From Plantago ovata (taxonomy: Eukaryota > Streptophyta > Magnoliopsida > Lamiales > Plantaginaceae): a DNA stretch of 64,000 nt. Both the position numbers and the translations under genes were made by a program. The notes under the pieces were generated by a model that searched no databases, had not been told where the DNA came from, and saw only the letters and a list, made by a program, of their open reading frames with translations. The DNA is taken from positions 87,130,085-87,194,084 of the forward strand of contig CM051458.1 of NCBI GenBank assembly GCA_028274465.1, given 5' to 3'. Shown piece by piece: positions 1 to 14,396 of this stretch (its first letter is position 1; each line of letters opens with the position of its first letter).

Positions 1-445
1 ATGATCATGTAGTCAGGTGGATCTACTTCAGAGGTGTGTGAGATCAAGGATTTCGCTGTTTGGTTGTTAAGGGTTGGAGATGGCTAGGTCGGTGGATCAA
101 ATTATGGGGAAGTCGAGTTTGATTTGCCCGATGACATAATAATCCAACCCGCATCGGACCCAATTACAGCTATTGTGAACAGTACATATCCTTCCATTCT
201 AACTCATGTTGGTGAAGGTGAGTATTATCAGGACAAAGCCATTCTAGCGCCGACTAATAAAATTGTTGAGCATATAAATGACTACGTTATGTCGTTGTTG
301 CCTGGTGAGTCGACATAGTACTTGAGTTCCAACAAGATATGTCCTCATGAGGATGACATTGTGCGTAGAGAAGAGGTCTACTCGTTGAAGTTCCTAAATA
401 CAATCAGGAGTTCGAGTTTGGCTAATCATGCCATTAGACTAATAT
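1..445 (+). mobile_element. Helitron Pif1-like helicase remnant
   Basis: The plus-strand translation has the typical C-terminal part of the Pif1-type helicase in plant Helitron RepHel proteins. Recognisable pieces are EIKDFAVWLLRVGDG, DPITAIVNSTYPSIL, KAILAPTNKIVEHINDYV, LLPGEST, YLSSNKICP and ANHAIRL. In an intact element this domain unwinds DNA during rolling-circle transposition. In-frame stops interrupt the reading, for example after LLPGEST at about 316-318. The usual downstream part (VGTPVMLLRN and onward) is missing. The fragment runs off the left edge of the window, so the helicase motifs before this point cannot be judged. It is a dead copy. A host PIF1 gene is less likely because the ILAPTN...EHIND wording is the Helitron version. 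Confidence 0.8.
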
Positions 446-1475
446 GTGGAAGATCCATGTAGTTTTGTGGAAGATCCATCCAAGCCCGGTAGTTTCGTCT
501 GCTGAAGGCATTTAGTAACACTCAGTACCCGGACTATGCTTATGGATTAGTTTGTTTTGTTGAAATATGTACCACCACCTATATCGTCCAGGGAGAAATC
601 GGACTTATGTGAGGGACAGTGATCATCCTGCATACAGGAAGCCAAAGTTTATTGAAGTAATCATCGTGGCTATATTTGGTGACTACATGCTTGACATATG
701 TAGAAGCACTTTGATCTCTGGAGGGGTCGTGTAGAAGTTAGCTAGCTGTGTTTTGACCGATTCTAATTCGATATTCAGTGAGCTGTGGTTTCCACCAAAA
801 AAGAAAACGTTGTTATATTGTTATGCTAGCTAATATGGGTATTCTATTTGCATGAATGTTACAAGATTATGATACATTGTTACACTGTTAAAAAAATAAA
901 TAAATGTAATATTGTGTTATATCTAAGTTTAATTTATTTAGGATAACTCATAATGTACTAGGGGCAATTTGAATTTTATTATTATGATTTGATAAATGCT
1001 TGTGATACAATGTTAATTCTATCTTATATTATAATCAATTTAGAACATAATTCTCTCGTTTGGCCTAAGCCGTGCAATTAGTTTTCAATCCTTGCGGAAG
1101 ATCGTAGTTTTGTGGAAGATCCATTGCTTTAATGTTTCTTGTGCTTTAATTATGTTCTTCAAATCTGATCAATAATAATAATAAAGCAACAAGTTAAAAG
1201 AATACTACTTGTAGGAAATAACTAGCAGTAGTGCATACCAAATTACCATGGCAATTACCAATGTAGCGGTGTAAAGGATCATAAGACTTGCCTGCGTTAC
1301 TTCTCTAGATTCTTTGCGTATATCAAAATCATGATTCTAAGTTCTAACTTCTGTGGAGTAATTTCTTACAAGAGAGAAGTTAGACTTTAGGAATTAGGAT
1401 TATGTACTCTTTTTTTGTTGAGAACGGCAAACACAAAAGGTTTTAGTTTTTCATACTAATATGGGCTCTTCCACC
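446..1475. other. AT-rich intergenic DNA with a repeated 30-bp motif
   Basis: No gene is visible. A compound motif, GGAAGATC...GTAGTTTTGTGGAAGATCCAT, occurs at about 448-479 and again at about 1096-1124. Each copy contains two versions of GGAAGATC. The stretch may be the degraded flank of the Helitron remnant to its left, but no Helitron terminus (CTRR end with hairpin) could be fixed. Confidence 0.4.
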
Positions 1476-2263
<788 letters not shown>

Positions 2264-2280
2264 CTCCACCTACAGGCCAG

Positions 2281-2445
2281 CTTCTAGTCAACTATGGACT
2301 CTGATTTTGAATTATGATACCTTACTAACTTTTCATTACTTTAATGTTCCGGCTTCTCATATGGGCTCTTCTACGACTGGTGGACTACGGACTTTGATTT
2401 CTGAATTCTGATACAACACTAATTTTTTATTACTTTAATATATGT
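2281..2445. repeat. Imperfect tandem duplication, about 75-bp units
   Basis: CTTCTAGTCAACTATGGACT and the following TCTGATTTTGAATTATGATAC...TTACTTTAATGTTC (2281-2350) recur in diverged form at about 2368-2443 as CTTCTACGACTGGTGGACTACGG...TTACTTTAATATA. No gene is associated. Confidence 0.55.
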
Positions 2446-3115
2446 TTCACCTTAAACTATATGATACGTTAATGGAAAACTTTTATGGTGGTACAGGATG
2501 GTACAGGGGAGTGGGGAGTGAGTAGTCTTGAATGTGTAAAGCCGGATGCTATAATACAACATGAGAGCAAGTGTGAATAATATGCAATGGCTATATTATT
2601 GCAGTTTGAAAGCACGTTAGAATAATATGCTATTCCAATGGCTACATCATTGCTTGTTGAACGATTTTACAATTCCTGCGCAACTTTTAACGTACAAACT
2701 TCTTACCTATGGTGAGTTGAGTACAACTCAAAATTTGACTTTGGGGATAGGCATAAACTTTTAGGCACACGTGTGTTCACCCTTAATGGTGGTAAGAAAA
2801 TTATCATACCTTAATTTAATTTTCTTCTCTAGAGCAACGAAGCCACAATGATGTAATAAGGTAATTGCTCACACGGAAATGCCATAGTAAAAGTTTAAAC
2901 GCCAAAAGGTCCCAAGAAGCACATATCTGTTTCGAACAAATTTAACTACAACATGTGCCACAGAGAACACCAGTCTAAATTTATGTGAATCGCAAGTTCT
3001 CCCAAGAAACAAATACCAGGCACATTCAACAGCTAGCAGAAAGGAAATCCAGGGTTTGTAGATAAAGAGTCGAACATAAAACCATTTTCATAAAATACGT
3101 TATAACTGAAAAGCC

Positions 3116-5265
3116 TCAAGCTGCAGCAGGTGTGGGGACTTCCTTGATGGATTCACGCCATGCGTGTACTCTAGCACCATCCTTGTCCACAATCTTGATG
3201 ACGAAGTTAGGTGGGGCCACGACAAGCCTAGTCCGGATCTCCAGTATGACTTTGTCTACCAACTCAATGGCTTCCTCGACTGTCATATCCTTGCGGTAAT
3301 GCCTATCCATCATTGACAGGGCAAAATAGGAACCATAACCAAAAGCGGCTCGGTCTATCTTGTGAAGTGAAGCAATATAGTCCACGAAATACAGTGATGG
3401 ACCGACATCCTTGTCATAGCCAGCAAGGATGATGTTCACCATATATGGATTCTGGAATAATACACAAATTAGTAATCACTTATAATAACATCTATAAAAT
3501 TTGATATTTCTTTAAAATCTGGAAATGTAGAGCATATTCTGAAGTGTTCAATTCTATCATACACCCCTCTATAAATCAAGGTGTTCCCAAATGCAGATAC
3601 ACACACCAGCACAACTGAGGCAACTAGTTACAGGCAAGTATTGTCAGGCGAAACAAAAACTGGAGGGTAATGTGCAAAATGACATCCAGAATTTTATCAT
3701 TATGGTCGTGGATTTTCACAAAGCCCGTTTTACAGGGGAAAAAAGGAAGGGAAAAAAACAAGAAAAAAAAAAGAGAGCAATTAACACTGAGAGTTGCGAC
3801 TAAGCTACGAGTACATAATCATTTCAAGGAGTGGAACTCTCGTGCTAGTTTTAGATGGTGCTTGAATGAGCTTTTTGAAGTTTCTTTCAACTTTTCACCG
3901 GCTTTTCAGTTATTCACAGTATTTGCAGATAATAGCTTTTGCTGCATTTCCAAAAAAAAACATAATATTGCCTGACAATACTCACAAGAATTCAATCACT
4001 TCCACAACAAAGGCAGACAAGAAAAGGATTGTAATTTCTCCAATGGAGTAAATTATCATCTAAATCATGCCAATGGCCTAAAGTTTTGTTAGTATGCATG
4101 TCACTTGATTAAATTAATACCAGTAACTTCATCATAATGGAACAAAAATCTGCAATTTACATGACAATGACAACAGTATGAAAGTCACAGTTATGAGTAG
4201 TTTCTAAAATATGTATCACAAAGATAGCTTCTGCAAGTTTCTTCTACAAATACAATGCATTCTGCCTAGATAAAGTTTGTAAATTAACAACCATCATATT
4301 TGCACAAGGTAGTATGAGAACAGCTTCCATAGCACTACAAAAATTTATGATGGTGTAAATTAGAACCTGAATGAGGAGGACATGAGTCTAAGTCTCTTGT
4401 AAAAAATTTATGCTGCCAAGTACTACCAAGCAATATTACAATTTACAACAAGCATTTTCAGTCAAAATTGAGATTTGAGGAACTATGTTAACATACAAAA
4501 GCGATAAAAATCCACGCAAAGTGCAAATCACAGTTGTCATCCAAACATATGCCCAAAGAAAGTTACATTAGTACCTTGCGCAAGGCTGTAGCAAGTTCGT
4601 TTCTTGTGAAGTTTGCGGTAGCTTTAGTTGTCAAAGGAATGCCATTACGAAATTGGTACAGAGCAACATTCTTCTGTATGTACTCTGTAAACTGAGCCCT
4701 AAGAAACCAGATACAAAAATACCATCAATGATCACATTCCGAGGAATAAAAAAGAGTACAGGTGCTAAAACACCCATCCATCCATGAGAACCATAGTAAA
4801 CCCAAGCATTAATTAACAATTAGAGAGATAGATTATAACTTACGATAACACACACAAACTCAGATTAAATTGACTAATACCAAATTCTGAATAAACCTAG
4901 CTAGCTGAGCTCAATAGTACCAAATTTATTGAGTTTACGGCATATAATTATTTATGTATCTTTTACAACAACAAAAAGGAGCATTCAATCAAGCTTATGC
5001 ATAAACAGTTCACCTTCAAAACTGAAATACAACATCACGGAATAAGTATCGTCAACTCAATTAATAAAAAAAATTAAAAAATAAAAAAATAATGAAAAAG
5101 GAATTACCGATCACCAGTTTCGCCAGAAGCGCCCATGAGCTTATGCGAATCGAGATGCATAATCTTGTCCTCGTCGGTTTTGTGGACGAGGATGCTGTGT
5201 ACAGCCGAAGAGTCAGCCGCAACGATGGCGAAATCTTTACCGACTAATCCAAACACGGACTCCAT
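3116..5265 (-). CDS. PBD: 20S proteasome subunit beta type-2 (beta4)
   Basis: This gene encodes a structural, non-proteolytic beta4 subunit of the 20S proteasome core (orthologue of human PSMB2 and Arabidopsis PBD1/PBD2). It acts in cytosol and nucleus. Three exons are read on the minus strand: 5108-5265, 4575-4698 and 3116-3451, all with GT-AG introns, giving 205 aa against about 204 in Arabidopsis. The start [20 protein letters not shown] is the family's usual N-terminus. It lacks the propeptide and Thr nucleophile of the catalytic beta subunits, as expected. The middle reads [19 protein letters not shown]. The third exon carries [32 protein letters not shown] and [18 protein letters not shown], all strongly conserved. 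The 1.1-kb second intron holds no other gene. No defects are seen. Confidence 0.95.
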
Positions 5266-5640
5266 TGTTTGTTCAGATTACTATGACCAAAACCTAATTC
5301 GAACCAAGAGATTTTCTCCTTCAAGCTTTCTTCAGATCTAGGTTTTTAAATTTTGTGAGTGATTATTTTCAGCTGGCTGGGTTTTGTTTGTGAGTTTGGT
5401 GCCTTCTTTTATTCTTTGCTTCAAGCGTCTTGGGGAACAAGAAGGTTAAATCGTGTTACAAAACTAAAGCGTGTTGTATTGGGAAAACTAAGTTTGCAAA
5501 TTGCATTTGCATCCCAGAGTTTTAAGTTTTGACTATTCCGATCCTCCAACATTGGCATGCATCTAAATTCCTCCTCTCATGTGCCATGTGACAGATGTAT
5601 TATAACTTGGGTTGCATAGATACAGATACTATGATAAGTA

Positions 5641-5890
5641 CTCCCTCTTATAACTTTTAATTGACGTTGTATTCAAAACACACAAATTAAGAAAGAAATG
5701 ATTATACCTATTTATAGGCAATAAAAAAGTGCAATAATAGTAAAATAAAGTAAAAAGCACTCACAATATCACAACTAATAATAGTAAAGTATCTATTAAT
5801 AGTATATACAATCTAAAAAGTAAGCTAAAACACAACTAATTTGTAAATAATTAATAATTTAAAACGTCAATTAAACATGATAGGAGGGAG
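5641..5890. mobile_element. Stowaway-type MITE (Tc1/mariner group)
   Basis: The 250-bp element starts CTCCCTCTTATAAC and ends GATAGGAGGGAG, flanked on both sides by the dinucleotide TA. Terminal CTCCCTC plus a TA target duplication is the signature of plant Stowaway MITEs. A second inverted stretch just inside (TTTTAATTGACGTT at the left, AACGTCAATTAAAC at the right) extends the foldback. It is non-coding. Confidence 0.88.
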
Positions 5891-6339
5891 TATCTGAATA
5901 TTTGGACGTTCTAAGGGAAAACCTAATCTCTATCTCTCATGTACAAGGGGCCACCCAAGTGATGAGGTACGTCATCCAACACTTAGATCCGACCTAGTAT
6001 ATATGCTAAAGAGAACATATTAAGTGGCTCAATAATACTAACCTGGGGTAACTTTACGCAAGAGCCAAGTATGTTGCCCAACACTTACTAGGGCGGGCAT
6101 ATTACCATAGGTAGAAGAGGATTAAGCCCAGTGTCCTTAAAAGGGATTGAACATGGTCTTAGGCGGGCAAGGCAACACTTCGTAAAAGCCCCGCCATGCA
6201 AGTGACAAAGACCAAGGCAAGAAGACCTATAGGCAAACCGAAAGTTCTAAGAAATACAATAATTATCCATCCGGAATGTGTATTAAAAAATGGAAAATAA
6301 ACAATATAACTCCTTCACATCCAACATTCTCCCTCCATT

Positions 6340-6677
6340 AGAGTAATCCACTGCGAAAAAATCCCTTAACCACTTCGATCAAAATCGCATTCTTATCACC
6401 TATTTTACAAAATGCAGATAAATCATGATAAGTGTTTGCACACCGTTACTTTGTGCTATTTTAGCCTTTCCAAGAACTCCAATCAACTGATCACCTCAAG
6501 TTCAACTCATTTCATTTGGTAGGGTGTCCGAGCCGATATAAAAGTGTCAATTAATTCTAAGGAAAAACATAAGAGTATTCCACTGCGAAAAAATCCTTTA
6601 ACTACTTCGATCAAAATTGCATTCTTATCGCCTATTTTACGTAATGTAGATAAATCATGACTAGTGTTTGCGCACTC
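6340..6677. repeat. Direct repeat of about 106 bp, spaced 231 bp
   Basis: The block beginning with AGAGTAATCCACTGCGAAAA (6340-6446) recurs with about 10 percent differences at 6571-6677. Shared wording includes CACTGCGAAAAAATCC, ACTTCGATCAAAAT, GCATTCTTATC and TAAATCATGA. The intervening 125 bp is unrelated. The repeat may be part of a degraded transposon, but no family was recognised. Confidence 0.7.
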
Positions 6678-7526
6678 ACTTCTGAACTTGTCGCTTACTA
6701 GATTATAACTAGCTGAATATTGTGCAGGCGTTCAGGTAGAACAACCTCGTGCCTGAAAACCGAGCAGTCATGGATAACCCTATGATCGAGGACAACTTCG
6801 CAGGAGAAATTCAAGTTGATAAAAAATAATAACTAAACAATTCAAATCTCCGATCGGGGGCAATTATTATAGCTGTAGTAATGGCATTCTCTGCTCCACC
6901 AAAATTAAGGGCGGAGCTAATTTTGAGTGCGTATTAAATAAACCTCAAATTCTGACGTAATTACGTAAGTTGTGTGACACGAGAGATTACTTGATTTTTC
7001 ACTAACTTGATTATTACTCCATTTATTATTATCCCAACACAAACACACAAAAGGAGTAAAAAAACTTGATTTCACAATTCACACCTAACAATTTCCCCAA
7101 ATCACATTTCAAGATCAGGACCATAGGAAACTTGCGATCTTACCAGAAAACTAATTAGGCCAGTACAGTTACTGCATTAAATGCATATTAATAACAGTAG
7201 TATCATGCTTGGTGATTCTTCTTCAATTAGCAGCACCAGCAGAAGCAGATCAAAAAGCAACCAACGACAAATCCAGCCAAGAAAGAAACCCCATTAACGT
7301 CCCGTGTTTCTCGGCCCCCTTTCACAATCACACGCACTATATATCAAATCACACTGCCTTTATTAACTTTCCACACTTCTGACTTCTCCCACTAGTATAG
7401 CTCTAACCGACACAATTACTCACACCCAACAAAAATTATGATGTGGGTTTTCCCCCTTGGATGCTAAGAATGTCAGATTTCACTCAAATCCCATTTTCTT
7501 GTTATTATTGAAAAGGTTCAAGAAAC

Positions 7527-10500
7527 ATGCATGGGTTGAGCCGGCTGAGCAACGGGGCCAGTTCCGTTTCTCCGCCGTCGTCTCCCCGCCGCCGAGGGAG
7601 GAGCAGTGGCAGCCTGTCTCCGGTGGGGTGTGGTGATGGGGACTGGGTGTTTCGTGGTGGGGGTGGTGTTGGGAGAGGAGGGGAGGTTAAGAATGTGGTG
7701 GAGAGATTGTTGTATTTCTTGATTTCGGCTATGTATAAGAAAAGAGGGGTGCTTTTGTTTGCTCCTTTGTTGTATGTTTCTGGGATGCTTATGTATATGG
7801 GCATTTTTGGTTTTGATGCTATAAGTAGTAGTAGTAGTAGTAATGGAAATGGTGTTAAGGATGTGGTTGGGCCTGGCTCCGTGTACCGGAGTCCTCAGGT
7901 GCTCGAGAAACTCTGGCCTTCTATGGAAGCTGATAGTAACCGGAGCTCGAATATGGTGATTTTCTCATTTTCTCACTGATAGGTTATTGAGATGTTTTGG
8001 TTCTTATAATGTGGATTGCATAGTTTGGTTTGAGGGTTAATCTACCAGAGGTTTTGATTTTGTAGGGCTTTTGATAGACTTGAAAATAATTGATTATGTA
8101 CTGCTTGCTAGTTTTAGGGGTCAATCTAGTTTAGGTGTTTGGTTATTTCTTGATGTGTCATCTTGATTTAACTGCTTATCTTGTTTTGTGTATAATCTTC
8201 ATCCCAGGACTTTAGTTTGTAGTTAGAATGCTTCGCATGAGAACATGCCTGAACGAGCAGGTTGTGCTGAAAATAGTATGCCCATGCCGGACATTGGGAA
8301 GATGTTTTAGATTGTATTCAAATTGGAGGATGTATTGTAGTTTAGCTCTGCTAGTCACTGTACAATTGTTACATAGAATATGATTCATTAAGAGCTTAGC
8401 AAGATGCTTCTGTAGTTTGTGCATGGATCATGAGCTATACATGATCACTGAAATTTTAGGTTTTCTTTGAATTAGACAACAAAGGGAGAAAGAAAGCTTT
8501 TCTTTGAGTTTGTAGTAAAAAGACTTGGGTATGAATTTACAATTGGATAGGTGAGATAAGAGGCTACTAAAGGTCAGCATTATGACTCAGGGGATGGAGG
8601 CCTGAAAACCAACCCCCCTTTCAAAATTATTACCCCTGCAGCAGGAACCAAGTGAGCTTGGTGTGTAGGGTTCTGTCATTTCTGCTTTTGGATTTTTTGA
8701 AACATTAGTAGTTTTTTTAGTAATGATGAATGAAGTTGTCAGAATCTCCATCCACAACTATACCAAAAATATTTCATTACACCTGCCTAGGTTATTGTCT
8801 GATACTGTTTAAAATCATTTACAGTTATCGAACGTGTGGAGCACAAAGTTGCATCAAAGTTGGAAACCTTGTATCAAAAAGACTATTACTCAATCAGGTA
8901 TGCCATATTATCACTTATTTAGTCTGGTAATCAAGCAGTTGCCAGTTCCACAACCATTACGTAAAGCTGGCAGATAACAGTATCCGCCTAATTTGGATGG
9001 GGAATTGCATAGCATTATCATCTTGAGGATATGGATGATGTATATATGATGTGCATGAACATTACCAAGTAAAAAGATGCTATCTTAAGCCCTGGCTTTT
9101 GCACAATATACTATTTCTTGTTTGTTGTGAGCATGCCACCAATCTTATATGACAGTACCATAATCTAGTGTTCTGTTAGCTTTGAAGATACTACTTTATT
9201 TTTATTCTTATCTTTTACTGTCAGACTGACGGCGTGTTGATCATTATCTTTCATAAAGGTTTCTCGGAGCTGCCAAAGTCAAACGGTTTCCTAATCATTG
9301 AAGCAAATGGTGGGTTGAACCAACAAAGGTTATCTGTAAGTCTCTTCTGGTGTATATTGGTTTGGCAGCATTGAGCCTTGAAAGCCAGTGTTTATGTGTT
9401 TGCAGCCATTTCTGTATAGTTTTACCGTGGTTGCATGCATATCCTATGTTAATGGTAGCAGTTGAATGTCTCAATCTTTTAGCAATATGAATTCTGTCTA
9501 CATTTTGACTGAATATATTACTTAGGTGTGTGGCTTCTTGCTCTGTTAGATTTAGAAACGAAATCAACATAAATAAATGGAGTTAAATCAATGTATAATT
9601 CAATTCTAGCTGACAGGCTTAGGTAGTGGACAGACAATAAAGAACATTAAAAAAAAAACTAGAGCTGTATCTGAAGTATACAAATTCAATATGGTTTGTT
9701 CATATTCTTGTGTTGAATTTACATGGAATAAGGTAAGAAACTATCGATAAGTCATGATGCGACTACTAGACTTGGACATTTATGGTTCAACACCTCAACT
9801 TTAGCATGTTCTTAGGGGATAATAGTGGGTGGACAATTAATGTGGATCAGGTAGCCAACCTGCTTTATGGAATAATGGTTGAAACTGCATCCCTCTTGCA
9901 TTCTCACATTTATGACACACTTATACCGACGCATGGAAGCATATATTGGAGTCCATAGATAATAAGGCTAATCATTTTTATGCTAGAAAAGTTAAGACTC
10001 CCCTCAGAAATGAAATTTCCACATTTATTGCACAATTAGGTGTCTCCACATCACCTTTTGGTCCTATTACTATTGTCAGACAAGACAATGAACATGCATT
10101 GAAAATCAATATGCTTGAGAGGCCTCAGATTCATTATTAAAACCTAGTTGTAGGCTATGATGTACATGTTTACCAACTTTAATTCCTCAGGTGCTGATAA
10201 TATTTCCATTTTCTATGACAGATATGTGATGCGGTGGCCGTGGCTGGCCTACTGAATGCAACACTTGTAATTCCCATATTTCACTTAAATAGTGTTTGGC
10301 AAGATTCCAGGTGATGATGAAATCATATCGTCCTGTAATTCTTCTCTCTTTGTTGGATACTTCCAATTTCACTTGAATGAAGAATCAGTTGATGTTCAGT
10401 TCCATGAGTGGGCATGTGTGCATGCTATAAGAGAAAATCTATCGATTTATTTTTCCTGTATAGCATTCTTGAAATGTGCTTTGTTTTCTGTATGTTTGCC

Positions 10501-13500
10501 GCTAACCAATTTGCTAGAAGAATTAGACAGTATGAAGAATACATGCATGTTTCTGCAAATGGTAAACTATAGTCTATGGTTAACAATTGTATGGGAAGGA
10601 CCATTTCACTACACTCTGGCATCATATGTTTACATAAAACTGCAATGACTCATTTTCAGAGTTTCTTAGGAACAAACACAAACAGCAAAAAGTTCAATTT
10701 GAAATATAGCTGTACATTTTTGCACTCAATTATCCAAGGTCTATATATAAGTGCTTCCTTTATTAGTCGAATCTACTTCATGCTGTCATTGAGGTGTGTT
10801 TACCAGAAAGAGTAGGTGTATCATTTCTTAGGTAAAGGAAAGAGAGACTTGTTTGTGGATTGTTGATCATTTTACATTTGGTAGATAAACGGAACAAACT
10901 ATTAACCTTTTCCTTATTTTTTTGCAGCAAGTTCAGCGACATATTTGATGAGGAATTCTTCATGTATGCACTCAGGAATCATGTTAATGTGATTAGAGAA
11001 CTTCCGGAAGATGTGCTTCAGAAATTTGATAACAATATAAGCAACATAGTGAATTTGAGAGTAAAAGGATGGTCCACTGCCTCCCACTATCTAGAAAAAG
11101 TTCTGCCAAAGCTGATTGAGTTGAAGTATAATCTCTCACCTTTTCTTACACTACTTTTATCATTTTAAATAAGTTCCTGCTTTCAGTGTGTGATCTTTCT
11201 CGGTAGCTGCAGTCTATTGCTTTCTGGCTGTGATATCTGATTACTGTCATGAAAACACTCTCACAGTAATATTTGTCATACATCTTAGTAAGTTAATGTA
11301 AGCAGTCTTTTTTCTATCTTTAACATAAAAAACTGGCATGTAGTTTCCATCTTCATTGAAGACACATTTAAAGAAAATTCAATTGTAGTAAATGTTTTGG
11401 CCTTGGGTTCTGATGTAATTCCATGTCTTAAAGAAGTATGTTTTCTAAGGATAAAGAAAAATTGTTCTCGCATCATTTTTATAACTTGTTTCTGCTGAAT
11501 TTGTTGTATTCCTTGTAATATCTCCTTTTCTTCGTTTATATTCAATTGTTTTTCTTGATGTGTGAGAATCAGTGCATTTATCGTTTCCATCTTAGATAGT
11601 ATTCTGTGTATATTATTATGTTATGCGAATTAAAAACTGCTAGTTGCTATGAATTTGTGGATGCTTCTATGTTGGAATGCTAACAACTGCTCTCTTCTCC
11701 TGATTATTGGCAGGGCAGTCCGAATTGCACCTTTCTCCAACCGATTAGCTCAGATCGCTCCTCCATACATCCAAGGACTTCGGTGCCTGTGCAACTTTGA
11801 AGCGCTTAGATTTTCACAACCCATACGTATGCTGGCGGCCAAGATGGTTGATCGAATGGTTAAAAAGAGTTCCAAAAGTGGGGGAAGATATGTTTCAGTA
11901 CATCTCCGTTTCGAAGAGGTGCTACTTGATATGTCATGTTTGGCTTAAATTTGAACTTATGAATTTCTTTTGGTTATATAGCCCATTTATTTGGAACTTA
12001 ACAACCTTATATCTCCCAATGAAGGATATGGTTGCATTTTCATGCTGCATATATGATGGTGGTGAAGAAGAAAAGCACGACATGGATATTGTTCGAGAAA
12101 GAAGTTGGAGAGGGAAGTTTCGGAGAAGAGGTAGAGTGATAAGACCAGGTGCCAATAGAGTGGATGGCAAGTGCCCTTTAACTCCACTGGAGGTATGTTA
12201 TAGATAATAATAAACACTCTTTTGGTTTGTGGACTAACTATGTCAGGGTAGTCTTTAACTTTCTTTTAATGCGAGGAAAAAAAAAAAAGGAGAAACATAG
12301 TGTCTTTTACACTTACAATTCAAAATACAATGAGATTTGCTTGCACCTTTCAAATAAATGGAGGTAGTTATCTGGTAGAAATATCAAATGTACAAGGCAA
12401 TACCCCCACCCGTTAAATTCCTTTTGTTCGTTTTCTTGTGATTTTATGTAGAGCATCTCACATCATTATCCTCTACTACATCAGAGTATCAAATGATGAT
12501 TTAACAATTGTACTCTACATGAAGTGCTTTATATTTAGGTGTTTAGGTTTACTTTATATCCTCTCACATCATTATCCTCTATTACTTTTGCATGAAATAT
12601 GGTCTTTAGGTGTACCTTAGAGCTTGACTATATCTTGCAATCATTTACTCTCTATGATTTGAAATCTCATGGGGCAACTGGGAACCTATTTTGTATCATA
12701 GAAAATATTGTAGGCAACTGGGAATCCTGTTTTTATATCATAGCAACTATTGTAGGCAACTGGAAATTCATACTGTAGGCACTAATTCAATCATTGTCGC
12801 ATATTCTTATATTGTGACTAAAATGCCATCCAACCAATTAATTTAAATAGTGATCTTTATTATGCAACTGGCATCACGGGTGAGTAGCTAGCTGTCTGCT
12901 TTGTTTGCGTTAGAGTAAGTCATTAATCATGATTCTGACTTCTGTTATTTTCTAATCTAATGCACATTACAGGTGGGAATGATGCTAAGGGGCATGGGTT
13001 TTGACAACCATACCACTCTGTATGTTGCTGCCGGTAAAATCTACAAAGTGGATAAGCATATGGCTCCTCTTAAACAGATGTTTCCATATTTAGAAACAAA
13101 GGAAACACTCGCCACTCCAGAAGAACTCACTCCATTCACGGTGAAGCTCTAAAGGAGAATTGTGATTCTTTATTCCAAATTATTTGCGACTTTTACCAAT
13201 ATTGATGGAATTTATCTGTTTACCTTAGGGCTATTCATCAAGGTTGGCCGCCCTAGATTATACTGTTTGCCTCCACAGTGAAGCTTTTGTCACGACTCAG
13301 GGCGGTAACTTCCCTCATTTCTTGGTTGGGCATAGACGCTATTTCTACGAAGGACATGCCAAAACTATCAGACCCGATAAGAGGAAGTTAGCCAAGTTAT
13401 TTGACAAACCAGAGATCAGGTCAGTGAATTAATTATTGCTCAACCTCTTGTTTTCTAGATTATGAATCATCACTATTGGCAAGTTAAAACATGGAGGGGA

Positions 13501-13979
13501 CACGTTGAGGTATATTGAGGAGTGCTTGAGACAGTTATGGCCTTCCCAAACTTGTAGGATATCACAGAATAGAAGAGTATGTAAAGTTATTCCACTTCCT
13601 AAAGAATCTTCAAGTGTTTGAAGAAAGTATTGCAAAAGTAGTGTGTTTCATAGTTTTAAAGAAAGAAAGCCACTGTTCTGCAAGAACAAAAAATACCGAC
13701 CTTTGCTAGATATATAGCTGCAAGCTGTTGCAAAATGGCCTTGGGTCCGTTCTAATATGTTAAGGTCTTTATAAACATCTCCTTATCAAGTTAATTATCT
13801 CTATATTGTTTGACAGATGGGAGGACTTTAAACGTCACCTACATGAAATGCTTCGCCACAGCGATCTGAAGGGGATTGAACTGAGGAAGGCTGGTAATTC
13901 TCTCTACACGTACCCCATGCCAGATTGTTTGTGTAGAAAATCAGATGGTAAAGTCGAGAACAGTAACACGACAAGATAA
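7527..13979 (+). CDS. O-fucosyltransferase family protein (plant DUF246 type)
   Basis: This is a predicted Golgi type II membrane glycosyltransferase of the plant GDP-fucose O-fucosyltransferase family. The acceptor is unknown for most members. Ten exons: 7527-7955, 8825-8897, 9259-9335, 10222-10310, 10928-11125, 11714-11918, 12025-12192, 12973-13140, 13229-13419, 13817-13979. All junctions keep frame and use GT-AG, giving 586 aa. The N-terminus is basic and Ser/Pro-rich, followed by a membrane anchor at about residues 74-96 ([19 protein letters not shown]). Conserved blocks follow: [56 protein letters not shown], the GDP-sugar-binding [26 protein letters not shown] and [18 protein letters not shown]. 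The ATG at 7527 opens the only frame that joins to these exons. The neighbour set recalls Arabidopsis At1g35510, an OFUT gene near FANCM. No defects are seen. Confidence 0.92.
12669..12781. repeat. Short tandem repeat in an O-fucosyltransferase intron
   Basis: Two to three diverged copies of an approximately 50-bp unit read GGCAACTGGGAA(C/T)C...ATCATAG...TATTGTA. They lie in the intron between exons 7 and 8. No function is suggested. Confidence 0.6.
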
Positions 13980-14396
13980 ATTGTTTGAACTATACTAATT
14001 TTTATAGGTGTGTCCATATGTATAGTGTTCTCAAATTGTTGGAAGAGTGAAACTTGAGAAAAGCATACAATAAACTAGCATTGTTAATCATCTATTCTTT
14101 CTCCTCCAATCTTATTTGTTGTAATTGTAAAAGCATGGGTTCCACGGTGCTCAAAATTCATTCTGTTGTGAACAATTACGTACTGTATTTGATCAATTGA
14201 GTTGCTTTCTTCCTCTGAGAGGATCTTTGTTACGGTTAAACTACTATTAGGCAAATCTTAATTGAACTTAATGCATATGAGCTGAACTTAAAATAATCAA
14301 TTTTCAGACGAAGTAGCCTAAGCAAGCAAGATGGCCTATTAGGTTAGTTGTATAGTACTTGTAGTAATCAATTCAAGTTTTAGACTAGCACCTAAG

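Larger units (their letters stand above)
5266..7526. other. Intergenic region between PBD and the O-fucosyltransferase gene
   Basis: The region holds the 5-prime flanks of both divergently transcribed genes, a Stowaway MITE and a spaced direct repeat (listed separately). Between 5930 and 6340 the sequence is moderately GC-rich with no open frame; it may be an old transposon scrap but no family was recognised. From about 7260 onward the pyrimidine-rich DNA is probably promoter and 5-prime UTR of the downstream gene. Confidence 0.5.

Noticed and set aside
9946-10140. Open frame in an O-fucosyltransferase intron (64 residues)
   Set aside because: It has no recognisable domain and lies between exons that join cleanly; at most an old transposon scrap.
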